A stretch of DNA of 64,000 bases from Streptomyces sp. Y2F8-2 (GTDB lineage Bacteria; Actinomycetota; Actinomycetes; Streptomycetales; Streptomycetaceae), in contig NZ_BNGS01000006.1 in assembly GCF_014905555.1 (NCBI RefSeq), positions 372,001 through 436,000 of the forward strand, given 5' to 3'. Under the pieces are notes generated by a model. The model saw only the letters and a list, made by a program, of their open reading frames with translations, was not told the origin of the DNA and made no database searches. Below, piece after piece: positions 16,654 to 25,001 of this stretch. Position 1 is the stretch's first letter. Each line of letters begins with the position of its first letter. The position numbers and the translations under genes were made by a program.

Positions 16654-17649
16654 TCACCGGCGTCGCTGTGAGCGCCAGACCAGGAACAGGGCCGAGGTGA
16701 CGGCGGCGCCGCGGACCACCCAGGGCCAGGTCTGGGCGATCGCGTCGTTCATGTGGCCCTCCGTGATGGGGGTGCCCCAGCGACCGTCCGTGCGGCCCCA
16801 CAGCCAGACGATGCCGGCGGCCGCGACCAGGCCGGGCATGCCCATGACCGCCCACTTGGACTCGGTGGGGGTCAGCCGACGGGAGGCCCAGGCGATGAGC
16901 CAGCCGAGCCCGAGGGCGATCCAGTTGCCGAGCACGGCGCCGGCGACGAGGAGACCGGCGGCGAGGAGCAGCAGGGGGTTGCGCCATCCCGTCAGGCGCG
17001 GCAGCCGGCGGGCAGGGGCGGCTGCGGTCCCCTCGGCGGCGGGGGCGGCCTCCACGGCCGGTACCGGCTCCGGTTCCTTCCGCTCGGTCTCCGGCTTCGG
17101 CGGGTCGCGCGGCGGCGGCTTCAGCAGCTCGGGGATCTCCACACCGCCGACGAACCCGGGGACGCCGTCACCGGCCCCGAACGCACCGCCAGGCCCGCCG
17201 TCGACCCGCCACCAGTCGGGCCGGACGGCGCTGTCGCCGAGCTCGTGGGCAGCGGCAAGGTGGGGCGGGGAAGGGGCGTTCCGGGAGGTGTCGGCGGGCG
17301 GGGGCTCGGCCGGGCGTGGCCGGGGTACGATCCGGCGCAGGCCCTTGGGACGGTCGTCCGTGTCGTTCGCCCGCTGGACGGGCACGGAGGCGGGACGGCT
17401 GTCGGTGGCGCCGGCGGGAGCGTCGGCGGACGCGGCGGCGACGACCTCGTCGGGGGTGCCGAGCCGGTCAAGAATCCGGCGGACGGCCGTGGGGCTGTCG
17501 ACGGCGGCCTTCGCCCGCCGCCGGTCGATCTCGTTCCGCAACTCGGACACGAGGCGCATGCGCGCGGCCGACGGCAACTGGCGCTGTTGGGCCACGTCTC
17601 CGACCCGGCTCAGATAGTCGAAGACGAGCTGATCGCTCTCAATCCCCAC
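16654..17649 (-). CDS. Membrane protein with N-terminal HAAS-like domain
   Basis: A 331-aa protein. The first about 70 residues (VFDYLSRVGDVAQQRQLP, SELRNEIDRRRA, RILDRLGTPDEVVAAA) resemble the helical HAAS-type domain often paired with PadR regulators. A Pro-rich disordered linker of about 120 residues follows, then four hydrophobic segments in the C-terminal third. It may sense or organise membrane state. No PadR gene lies next to it. The GTG at 17649 is strongly supported by GGAGGGG 7 nt upstream. Confidence 0.75.
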   Translation of the reverse strand: MGIESDQLVFDYLSRVGDVAQQRQLPSAARMRLVSELRNEIDRRRAKAAVDSPTAVRRILDRLGTPDEVVAAASADAPAGATDSRPASVPVQRANDTDDRPKGLRRIVPRPRPAEPPPADTSRNAPSPPHLAAAHELGDSAVRPDWWRVDGGPGGAFGAGDGVPGFVGGVEIPELLKPPPRDPPKPETERKEPEPVPAVEAAPAAEGTAAAPARRLPRLTGWRNPLLLLAAGLLVAGAVLGNWIALGLGWLIAWASRRLTPTESKWAVMGMPGLVAAAGIVWLWGRTDGRWGTPITEGHMNDAIAQTWPWVVRGAAVTSALFLVWRSQRRR

Positions 17650-17912
17650 GAAGCCCCTCCGGGGTGGCGTCGCATCTTCCCCGTACCGTACCGGGGCGAA
17701 CCGCACTCTGGGGGCTTCGCCCCCAGCCCCCGGTCGGCCTTCGGCCTGAAGAGTGGGGTGGCTCGGGCGAGTGCCCCGCTGCGGGCCGCCGGTGGCTGAT
17801 CGCGCAGTTCCCCGCGCCCCTGCGCCTCCCCGCGCCCTGGGGGTGGGCGGCTGGGGTGGGATCCTCTCGGTGGTTGCTCCGCCGGGGCACGCGTCGGGGC
17901 CGTCCCACCCGC

Positions 17913-17918
17913 TACCGT
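17913..17918 (+). promoter_or_regulatory. Leaderless-type -10 box for the helicase-accessory gene
   Basis: TACCGT lies 7 nt before the ATG at 17926, in a 276-bp divergent gap with no other visible feature. Confidence 0.45.
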
Positions 17919-17925
17919 TGACCGG

Positions 17926-20535
17926 ATGACGACCGAGGAGCGCTCACGCAAGGAAGCCGCCGGCACCGGTGCGCCCCGTTCGCTGGCCGAATTCCTGCGC
18001 GCCCGGGACGACGCCTCGCTGGCCGCCCTCCTCCGCGCCCGTCCGGACCTCATCACCCCGGTCCCCACCGACCTCACCCAGCTCGCCACCCGCGCCGCCA
18101 CCCGCGCCAGCGTCATCCGCGCGCTGGAGCGCCTCGACCGGTTCGCCCAGCAGACGGCGGAGGCACTCGCCGTGGCCGGGGACCCGGCGTCGTACGGCGA
18201 ACTCCTCCGGCTCATGACCGGTGACGGCGGCGCCGAGGCCGATCCCGTGGTCGCCGAGGCCGTCCCCCACGCCCTCGCCACCCTGCGCGAGCAGGCCCTC
18301 GTGTGGGGCACCGACGACCGGCTCCACCTCGTCCGCACCGCCCGCGAGCTGCTCGCGCCCACCCCGCAGCACCCCTCCCCCACCGGCCTCGGCCCCACCG
18401 TCGCCGAGGCCACCGCGGGCATGTCCCCGGGGCGGATCCAGGAGATCCTCACCACCGCGGGGCTTCCGACCACCCACGACGCCGTGTCCGCCGTCTCCTC
18501 GCTCACCGGCCTCTTCAGCGACCGGGCCCGCATGGCCGCGCTCCTCGCCACGGCACCCGCCGAGTCCCTCGAGGTGCTCCACCGGCTGGTGTGGGGGCCG
18601 CCGTACGGGCAGGTCACGCCGGACCCCGCCCCACGTCTGCGCTGGCTCCTCGACCGTGGTCTGCTGCTGCCCACGGCACCCGGCACCGTCGTACTCCCCC
18701 GCGAGGTCGCCCTGCATCTGCGGTCCGGGCGGGCGCACCGCCGTCCCGAGCCGCTGCCGCCCGCCGTGGAGCCCGCCGCCACCCACCGTCCACAGGTTGT
18801 GGACGCGACCGCGGCCGGTCAGGCGTACACGGCGCTCGCCACCGTCGAGGAGCTGCTGAAGGACTGGGACGAGGGCGGGCCGGCCGTGCTGCGGGCCGGT
18901 GGGCTCAGCGTGCGGGATCTGAAGCGGACGGCCGTCGCCCTCGACGTGCCGGAGCCCGTCGCCGCCTTCTGGGTGGAACTCGCCTACGCGGCGGGCCTGC
19001 TGGCCTCGGACGGCGAGGCCGACGAGCGGTACGCGGCCACCCCGGCCTACGACGAGTGGCTGGAACGCCCCGCCGCCGAGCGCTGGACCCGGCTCGCCAC
19101 CGCCTGGCTGGCCGCCACCCGCACCCCCGGTCTGGTCGGCGGGCGCGACGCCAAGGACCGCGCCCTGTCCGCGCTCGGCCCCGGTCTCGACCGCTCCTCC
19201 GCGCCCGAGGTCCGCCACCGGGTCCTGACTCTGCTCGCCGGGCTGCCGGAAGGCGCCGCGGCCACCCCCGAGTCGATCCTGGCCCGGCTGCGCTGGGAGC
19301 GGCCCCCGCGCGGCACCCAGCCTGCGGCCGTCCAGCCCGCCGCCGCCCAGCCCCCGGCCGACGACCTGCGCACCCGCCTCGCCCAGTGGACCCTCTCCGA
19401 GGCGGAACTCCTCGGCGTCACCGGCCGCGGCGCCCTGTCCGCCCACGGCCGCGCCCTGATCGGGGAGCCCTCCGGTCACACTCCGGCCGTCGAGCCCGCC
19501 GCGACCGGCCCCGGCGACAAGCTCCCCGTCCACCACCAGCACCACCGGCCCGCCGCGCCCCGCGCCCCGCTCACCCCCGCCGAGCAGGCCGCGGCCGCCT
19601 CCCGCGCCGCCCGCCTGCTCGCCCCGCTGCTGCCCGAACCGCTGGACCACGTCCTGCTGCAGGCCGACCTCACGGCGGTGGCCCCCGGGCCGTTGCAGCG
19701 CCCGCTGGCCGACGTGCTCGGCGTGCTCGCGGAGGTGGAGTCGAAGGGCGGCGCGACCGTCTATCGCTTCACGCCCGCCTCCGTCCGCCGCGCCCTGGAC
19801 GCCGGCCGCACCGCGTCGGACCTGCACGCCTTCCTGACCGCCCACTCCCGCACGCCGGTACCGCAGCCGCTGGCCTATCTGATCGACGACGTCGCGCGGA
19901 AGCACGGTCACCTGCGCGTCGGCGCGGCCTCGGCGTACGTGCGCTGCGACGACGACGCCCTGCTCAACGAGATCCTCGCCGACAAGCGTTCGGCCGCCCT
20001 GCGCCTGCGCCGCCTGGCCCCGACCGTCCTGGCCGCCCAGACCGACCCCGCGACCCTCCTGGAGGGGCTGCGCGCCATGGGGCTCGCCCCGGCCGCCGAG
20101 TCCGCCGAGGGCGACGTCCTGATCGCCCGCGCCCACGCCCACCGCACCCCGCCGCGCACCCCGCCCGAGCCGGTCCCGGACGGCCCGCCGGCCCCGGACG
20201 CCACCCTCCTCACGGCCGCCCTGCGCGCCATCCGCGCCGGGGACCTGGCCTCCACGGCCCCCCGCAAACCCACCGGCGCCCGCGACACGGCCGGCGACCT
20301 CCCGCGCACCACCTCCGCCGAGACCCTCGCCACCATGCAGGCCGCCGTGCTCACCGGTGAGTCCCTGTGGATCGGATATGTCAACGCCGACGGCGCCGCC
20401 AGCCAGCGCGTCATCGCCCCCATCCGCGTGGAGGGCGGCTACGTGACGGCGTACGACCACACGGCGGACGAGGTCCGCACCTATCCGCTGCACCGGGTCA
20501 CGGGGGTCGCGGAACTCGCGGACGACCAGGAGTGA
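17926..20535 (+). CDS. XPB/Ssl2-like helicase-associated protein with C-terminal WYL-type region
   Basis: An 869-aa protein that lacks Walker A and DEAD motifs and so is probably not a helicase itself. Repeated winged-helix-like segments occupy the first about 560 residues. A block at about 570-700 (LLPEPLDHVLLQADLTAVAPGPL through RKHGHLRVGAASAYVRCDD) matches the C-terminal domain seen in XPB-associated proteins. The last about 60 residues (LWIGYVNADG, RVIAPIRVEGGYVTAYDH) have WYL character, typical of nucleic-acid or nucleotide ligand sensing. It precedes the XPB gene by 115 bp, the same pairing as Mycobacterium Rv0862c-Rv0861c, which implies a DNA repair or transcription-coupled partner role. 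Confidence 0.78.
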   Translation: MTTEERSRKEAAGTGAPRSLAEFLRARDDASLAALLRARPDLITPVPTDLTQLATRAATRASVIRALERLDRFAQQTAEALAVAGDPASYGELLRLMTGDGGAEADPVVAEAVPHALATLREQALVWGTDDRLHLVRTARELLAPTPQHPSPTGLGPTVAEATAGMSPGRIQEILTTAGLPTTHDAVSAVSSLTGLFSDRARMAALLATAPAESLEVLHRLVWGPPYGQVTPDPAPRLRWLLDRGLLLPTAPGTVVLPREVALHLRSGRAHRRPEPLPPAVEPAATHRPQVVDATAAGQAYTALATVEELLKDWDEGGPAVLRAGGLSVRDLKRTAVALDVPEPVAAFWVELAYAAGLLASDGEADERYAATPAYDEWLERPAAERWTRLATAWLAATRTPGLVGGRDAKDRALSALGPGLDRSSAPEVRHRVLTLLAGLPEGAAATPESILARLRWERPPRGTQPAAVQPAAAQPPADDLRTRLAQWTLSEAELLGVTGRGALSAHGRALIGEPSGHTPAVEPAATGPGDKLPVHHQHHRPAAPRAPLTPAEQAAAASRAARLLAPLLPEPLDHVLLQADLTAVAPGPLQRPLADVLGVLAEVESKGGATVYRFTPASVRRALDAGRTASDLHAFLTAHSRTPVPQPLAYLIDDVARKHGHLRVGAASAYVRCDDDALLNEILADKRSAALRLRRLAPTVLAAQTDPATLLEGLRAMGLAPAAESAEGDVLIARAHAHRTPPRTPPEPVPDGPPAPDATLLTAALRAIRAGDLASTAPRKPTGARDTAGDLPRTTSAETLATMQAAVLTGESLWIGYVNADGAASQRVIAPIRVEGGYVTAYDHTADEVRTYPLHRVTGVAELADDQE

Positions 20536-20588
20536 CCGTCCGCGAGCCGGCCTTGATCGTCCTCCTATGAGGCACACTGGACGTTTGG

Positions 20589-20638
20589 CCGTGCAGAGTC
20601 GCGCAGAGCCATACAGATCCGTGCAGAGCCGTGCAGAA
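20589..20638. repeat. Five-copy 10-bp tandem array in front of XPB
   Basis: Units CCGTGCAGAG, TCGCGCAGAG, CCATACAGAT, CCGTGCAGAG and CCGTGCAGAA lie head to tail, ending 12 bp before the XPB start codon. The 10-bp period is close to one DNA helical turn. Confidence 0.85.
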
Positions 20639-20650
20639 AGGCAGCCGCGC

Positions 20651-22297
20651 GTGAATGGTCCGCTGATCGTCCAGTCCGACAAAACCCTGCTCCTCGAAGT
20701 CGAGCACGAGCAGGCCGACGACTGCCGTCGGGCCATCGCGCCGTTCGCCGAGCTGGAACGGGCACCCGAGCACATCCACACCTACCGCGTGACCCCGCTC
20801 GGGCTGTGGAACGCGCGCGCCGCGGGCCACGACGCCGAGCAGGTCGTGGACGCGCTCGTGCAGTACAGCCGGTATCCCGTGCCGCACGCGCTGCTCGTCG
20901 ACATCGCCGACACCATGGACCGGTACGGGCGGCTGACCCTCACCAAGCACCCGGCCCACGGGCTGGTCCTGAGCACCACCGACCGGCCCGTCCTGGAGGA
21001 GGTGCTGCGCTCCAAGCGGATCGCTCCGCTGGTCGGGGCCCGGATCGACGAGGACACCGTCGCCGTGCACCCCTCCGAGCGCGGGCAGATCAAGCAGGTG
21101 CTGCTGAAGCTGGGCTGGCCCGCCGAGGACCTCGCCGGGTACGTGGACGGCGAGGCGCACCCCATCGAGCTGCGCGAGGACGGCTGGGCGCTGCGGCCCT
21201 ACCAGAAGCAGGCCGTGGAGAACTTCTGGCACGGCGGCAGCGGTGTCGTCGTGCTGCCCTGCGGCGCCGGGAAGACCCTGGTCGGCGCCGGGTCCATGGC
21301 GCAGGCCAAGGCGACCACGCTGATCCTCGTCACCAACACCGTCTCCGCACGCCAGTGGAAGCACGAACTGGTGAAGCGGACCTCGCTCACCGAGGACGAG
21401 ATCGGCGAGTACTCGGGGACCAGGAAGGAGATCCGGCCGGTCACCATCGCCACCTACCAGGTCCTCACCACCAAGCGGAAGGGCATCTACCCGCACCTGG
21501 AGCTGTTCGACTCCCGTGACTGGGGGCTCATCGTCTACGACGAGGTGCACCTGCTGCCCGCGCCCGTCTTCAAGTTCACGGCGGACCTGCAGGCGCGGCG
21601 GCGGCTCGGGCTGACGGCGACGCTGGTGCGGGAGGACGGCCGCGAGTCGGACGTGTTCTCCCTGATCGGGCCCAAGCGGTTCGACGCGCCGTGGAAGGAG
21701 ATCGAGGCCCAGGGGTACATCGCGCCCGCCGACTGCGTGGAGGTCCGGGTGAACCTCACCGACTCCGAGCGGCTCACCTACGCCACCGCCGAGACGGAGG
21801 AGAAGTACCGGTACTGCGCGACCACCGACACCAAGCGGAAGGTGACCGAGGCACTGGTCAGACGCTTCGCCGGACAGCAGATCCTCGTCATCGGGCAGTA
21901 CATCGACCAGCTGGACGAGCTGGGTGAGCATCTGGGCGCGCCCGTCATCAAGGGCGAGACGTCCAACGCGCAGCGCGAGAAGCTCTTCGACGCCTTCCGC
22001 CAGGGCGAGATCAGCGTGCTCGTCGTCTCCAAGGTGGCGAACTTCTCCATCGACCTGCCGGAGGCGACGGTCGCCATCCAGGTGTCGGGGACGTTCGGGT
22101 CGCGGCAGGAGGAGGCTCAGCGGCTGGGCCGGGTGCTGCGCCCCAAGGCCGACGGCCACCAGGCCCACTTCTACTCGGTCGTCGCCCGGGACACCATCGA
22201 CCAGGACTTCGCGGCCCACCGCCAGCGGTTCCTGGCGGAACAGGGGTACGCGTACCGGATCGTGGACTCGGACGAGATCCTGGCCGGGGAGAACTGA
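20651..22297 (+). CDS. XPB-type DNA repair helicase
   Basis: A 548-aa superfamily 2 helicase that unwinds DNA 3'-5' using ATP. It contains an N-terminal damage-recognition-like region, Walker A PCGAGKTLVG (about residue 205), the DEVH box YDEVHLLPAP (about 297), motif III LGLTATLVRED and motif VI QRLGRVLRP. Length and order match actinobacterial XPB (mycobacterial Rv0861c). The GTG at 20651 follows AAAGG and sits just after the 10-bp array. The accessory protein upstream likely works with it. Confidence 0.94.
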   Translation: MNGPLIVQSDKTLLLEVEHEQADDCRRAIAPFAELERAPEHIHTYRVTPLGLWNARAAGHDAEQVVDALVQYSRYPVPHALLVDIADTMDRYGRLTLTKHPAHGLVLSTTDRPVLEEVLRSKRIAPLVGARIDEDTVAVHPSERGQIKQVLLKLGWPAEDLAGYVDGEAHPIELREDGWALRPYQKQAVENFWHGGSGVVVLPCGAGKTLVGAGSMAQAKATTLILVTNTVSARQWKHELVKRTSLTEDEIGEYSGTRKEIRPVTIATYQVLTTKRKGIYPHLELFDSRDWGLIVYDEVHLLPAPVFKFTADLQARRRLGLTATLVREDGRESDVFSLIGPKRFDAPWKEIEAQGYIAPADCVEVRVNLTDSERLTYATAETEEKYRYCATTDTKRKVTEALVRRFAGQQILVIGQYIDQLDELGEHLGAPVIKGETSNAQREKLFDAFRQGEISVLVVSKVANFSIDLPEATVAIQVSGTFGSRQEEAQRLGRVLRPKADGHQAHFYSVVARDTIDQDFAAHRQRFLAEQGYAYRIVDSDEILAGEN

Positions 22298-22325
22298 GGC
22301 CGGGGAGCTGAGAGGGACGGGGTGA

Positions 22326-22514
22326 CTAGGGGCGGCGGCGGATGCCGGCCTCCTCGCCGTACTCGCCGAAGAGGACCACGTCCACCGCGGCGCCCAGGAA
22401 CACCTTGACGGCGCGCACGGCGTCGGCGAGGCGGTGGCGGTGGTGGTCGCCGTCGAGGGCCGTCGCACCGGACGGCGGGCCGTGCCGGGAGGGGGTGAAG
22501 GTTGCTGCGCTCAT
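22326..22514 (-). CDS. Small conserved hypothetical protein
   Basis: A 62-aa protein with the pattern TALDGDHHRHRLADAVRAVKVFLGAAVDVVLFGEYG and an Arg-rich end. The His-rich motif and one amphipathic or hydrophobic helix are visible. Similar short proteins occur in Streptomyces but no function is known. The ATG at 22514 has GGAGA directly upstream. It is convergent with the XPB gene and divergent from the HelD-like gene. Confidence 0.65.
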   Translation of the reverse strand: MSAATFTPSRHGPPSGATALDGDHHRHRLADAVRAVKVFLGAAVDVVLFGEYGEEAGIRRRP

Positions 22515-22874
22515 GTCTCCATGGTGGAACGGCACCACCCGAATGGCGTCGGACCAGGGACGTAACCTGCACGGCCCGCACCTCCCCCTTCAGTCGGTCC
22601 CCCGAGTGGTACCCAGGACGGACACCGACCCTGAGGACACCCGGGCCGCACCCCTGAAGCGGCGGTCGGCACGGCGGAAAAACCGTTGGCCGCCGTATCC
22701 GCCCGTCACCTAGAATCCCATCTCTTGCCCGCCTCCCTTCACGGAGAGCCGCCGTCCGGACGGAAACCGGACGGCAGAACCGCCACCCGTCACCGCAGCA
22801 GCCGGCCACCGGCACGCGCGCGTGCGTGCCCGCGTACCGCCCGGCTCCTTGCCACGCCCCGGAGGCACCTTTCC
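22515..22874 (+). promoter_or_regulatory. HelD-like gene upstream region
   Basis: This 360-bp region has no credible gene. A possible promoter is TTGGCC (22686-22691) with a 19-bp spacer and TAGAAT (22711-22716). The palindromic rifamycin-associated element found before some actinobacterial helicase genes was looked for and not seen. Confidence 0.4.
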
Positions 22875-24932
22875 GTGTCCACCCCGACCACCCCGCCCGA
22901 CACCGACACCGACCCCCTCTCCCGCGAACGCGCCCACCTCGCCGCCTCCCGGGCCGCCCTGCGGGCCATGCGTGAGGACGTGGAGAACCTCGACATCCGC
23001 GACGTCACCGCGAACTGGGTCAACGCGGAGGTCCTCGCCCACCAGATCGAGGAACGCATCAAGGCCCTCGCCGACCTCAGCCACACCCCCCTCTTCTTCG
23101 GCCGCCTCGACTACCTCCACGCCCCCGGCGCCGACCAGGCGGAGGGGGCGGAGGGCGAGAGGTTCTACATCGGGCGCCGGCACGTGCACGACGCCGACGG
23201 CGACCCCATGGTCATCGACTGGCGCGCCCCCGTCTCCCAGCCGTTCTACCGGGCCTCCAAGAAGGACCCCATGGACATCGGGCTGCGCCGCCGCTTCGGC
23301 TACACCGGCGGGGACCTCACCGCGTACGAGGACGAACACCTCTCCGACCCCGCCGAGGCCGCCACCACCAGCAAGCTGCTCCAGCGGGAGATCGAGCGCC
23401 CGCGCGTCGGCCCGATGCGCGACATCGTGGCCACCATCCAGCCCGAGCAGGACGAGATCGTGCGTGCCGGGCTGTCCGGGACGGTCTGCGTCCAGGGTGG
23501 ACCCGGCACCGGCAAGACCGCCGTCGGCCTGCACCGCGTCGCCTACCTCCTCTACGCCCACCGCGAGCGCCTGGCCCGCACCGGGACCCTCGTCATCGGC
23601 CCCAACAAGTCCTTCCTGCACTACATCGAGCAGGTGCTGCCCGCACTCGGCGAGCTGGAGGTCAGACAGGCGACGGTCGACGACCTGGTCGCGCACGTCG
23701 AGGTGCGGGGCACGGACACCGCGGCCGCCGCCGTGATCAAGGGCGACGCGCGCATGGCGGAGGTCCTGCGCAGGGCCGTCCGTGCGCACGTGACCATGCC
23801 CACCGAGCCGGTCGTGGTGGTGCGGGGCTCGCGGCGGTGGCGGGTGCCGGCGTACGAACTGGAGGAGATCGTACGGGAGTTGCTGGACCGGGACATCCGT
23901 TACGGCGCCGCCCGGGACGCCCTGCCGCAGCGGATCGCGCACGCCGTGCTCGTCCAGATGGAGCGCTCGGGGGAGGCGCCGGACGACCGGGTGCAGGACG
24001 CCGTGGCCCGCAACGCGGCGGTCAAGGCGGCCGTCAAGGCGATCTGGCCGCCCGTCGACCCCGCCAAGCTGGTGCTGCGGCTGCTCACCGACGCCGACTT
24101 CCTCGCGGAACACGCGGACGGGGTCCTCGACGTGGACGAGCAGAAGGAGATCCTCTGGTCGAAGCCGGTCAGGTCGGTGAAGTCCGCCCAGTGGTCGCCC
24201 GCGGACGCCGTGCTGATCGACGAGGCCACCGACCTGGTGCAGCGCACGCACTCGCTCGGGCACGTGGTGCTGGACGAGGCGCAGGACCTCTCCCCGATGC
24301 AGTACCGGGCGGTCGGCCGGCGCTGCACGACCGGGTCCGCGACCGTGCTCGGCGACCTGGCGCAGGGCACCACGCCCTGGGCGACGCGGAGTTGGCAGGA
24401 GGCGCTCGCCCACCTCGGGAAGCCGGACGCGGTGGTCGAGGAGCTGACGGCGGGTTTCCGTGTGCCGACGGACGTGATCACGTACGCCTCCCGGCTGCTG
24501 CCGCACATCGCGCCGGGCCTGACGCCGGTCGCGTCGGTCCGTGAGAACCCGGGCTTCTTCGAGGTGCGTACGAGCGCCGGGGCCGCCGATGTGGTCGCCG
24601 CCTGCGCGGAGTTGCTGCGCAACGAGGGCTCGACGGGTCTGATCGCCGCCGACGCCCGCATCCCCGCACTGGCCGAGGCCCTCACGGCGGCGGGCGTCCC
24701 GTATCTGGCCCCCGGTGAGGAGACCACCCGGGAGACCCGACTGACCCTGGTCCCGGCCTCACTCGCCAAGGGTCTCGAGTACGACTACGTCGTCCTCGAC
24801 GAGCCCCAGGCCGTCGTCGACGGCGAACCGGACGAACGCACGGGCCTGCGCCGCCTGTACGTGGCCCTCACCCGCGCGGTCTCGGGCCTGATCGTCACGC
24901 ATGCGGCGCCGCTGCCGCCGCAACTCGGCTAG
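22875..24932 (+). CDS. HelD-like superfamily 1 helicase (RNA polymerase recycling type)
   Basis: A 685-aa UvrD/HelD-type ATPase. Walker A is GGPGTGKTAVG at about residue 210, Walker B LDEAQDLSPMQ at about 470, and late motifs include AKGLEYDYVVLDEP and RRLYVALTRAV. The long N-terminal coiled segment (SRERAHLAASRAALRAM through QIEERIKALADL) matches the HelD arm that enters the RNA polymerase secondary channel. It probably removes stalled RNA polymerase from DNA, and related proteins can protect against rifamycins. The GTG at 22875 has GGAGG 9 nt upstream. Confidence 0.9.
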   Translation: MSTPTTPPDTDTDPLSRERAHLAASRAALRAMREDVENLDIRDVTANWVNAEVLAHQIEERIKALADLSHTPLFFGRLDYLHAPGADQAEGAEGERFYIGRRHVHDADGDPMVIDWRAPVSQPFYRASKKDPMDIGLRRRFGYTGGDLTAYEDEHLSDPAEAATTSKLLQREIERPRVGPMRDIVATIQPEQDEIVRAGLSGTVCVQGGPGTGKTAVGLHRVAYLLYAHRERLARTGTLVIGPNKSFLHYIEQVLPALGELEVRQATVDDLVAHVEVRGTDTAAAAVIKGDARMAEVLRRAVRAHVTMPTEPVVVVRGSRRWRVPAYELEEIVRELLDRDIRYGAARDALPQRIAHAVLVQMERSGEAPDDRVQDAVARNAAVKAAVKAIWPPVDPAKLVLRLLTDADFLAEHADGVLDVDEQKEILWSKPVRSVKSAQWSPADAVLIDEATDLVQRTHSLGHVVLDEAQDLSPMQYRAVGRRCTTGSATVLGDLAQGTTPWATRSWQEALAHLGKPDAVVEELTAGFRVPTDVITYASRLLPHIAPGLTPVASVRENPGFFEVRTSAGAADVVAACAELLRNEGSTGLIAADARIPALAEALTAAGVPYLAPGEETTRETRLTLVPASLAKGLEYDYVVLDEPQAVVDGEPDERTGLRRLYVALTRAVSGLIVTHAAPLPPQLG

Positions 24933-24967
24933 GGCGCGTCGGCGCCACCGGCCTCCAAGGGGCGGGT

Positions 24968-24989
24968 GCGGCACCGCGCGCGGTGCCGC
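24968..24989. terminator. 22-bp perfect palindrome between convergent genes
   Basis: GCGGCACCGCG directly followed by its complement CGCGGTGCCGC lies between the ends of the HelD-like and secreted-propeller genes. It is likely a two-way terminator, although there is no T run. Confidence 0.65.
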
Positions 24990-25001
24990 GCCTCCGTCCT
25001 G

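Noticed and set aside
17944..20781. 945-codon minus-strand open frame opposite the XPB-accessory gene
   Set aside because: No recognisable domain, Gly/Arg-rich shadow composition, and the plus strand has clear family signatures.
22515..22874. Rifamycin-associated element upstream of the HelD-like gene
   Set aside because: No GGGGCTTGCG-N4-CGCAAGCCCC-type palindrome was found, so rifamycin induction is not supported.
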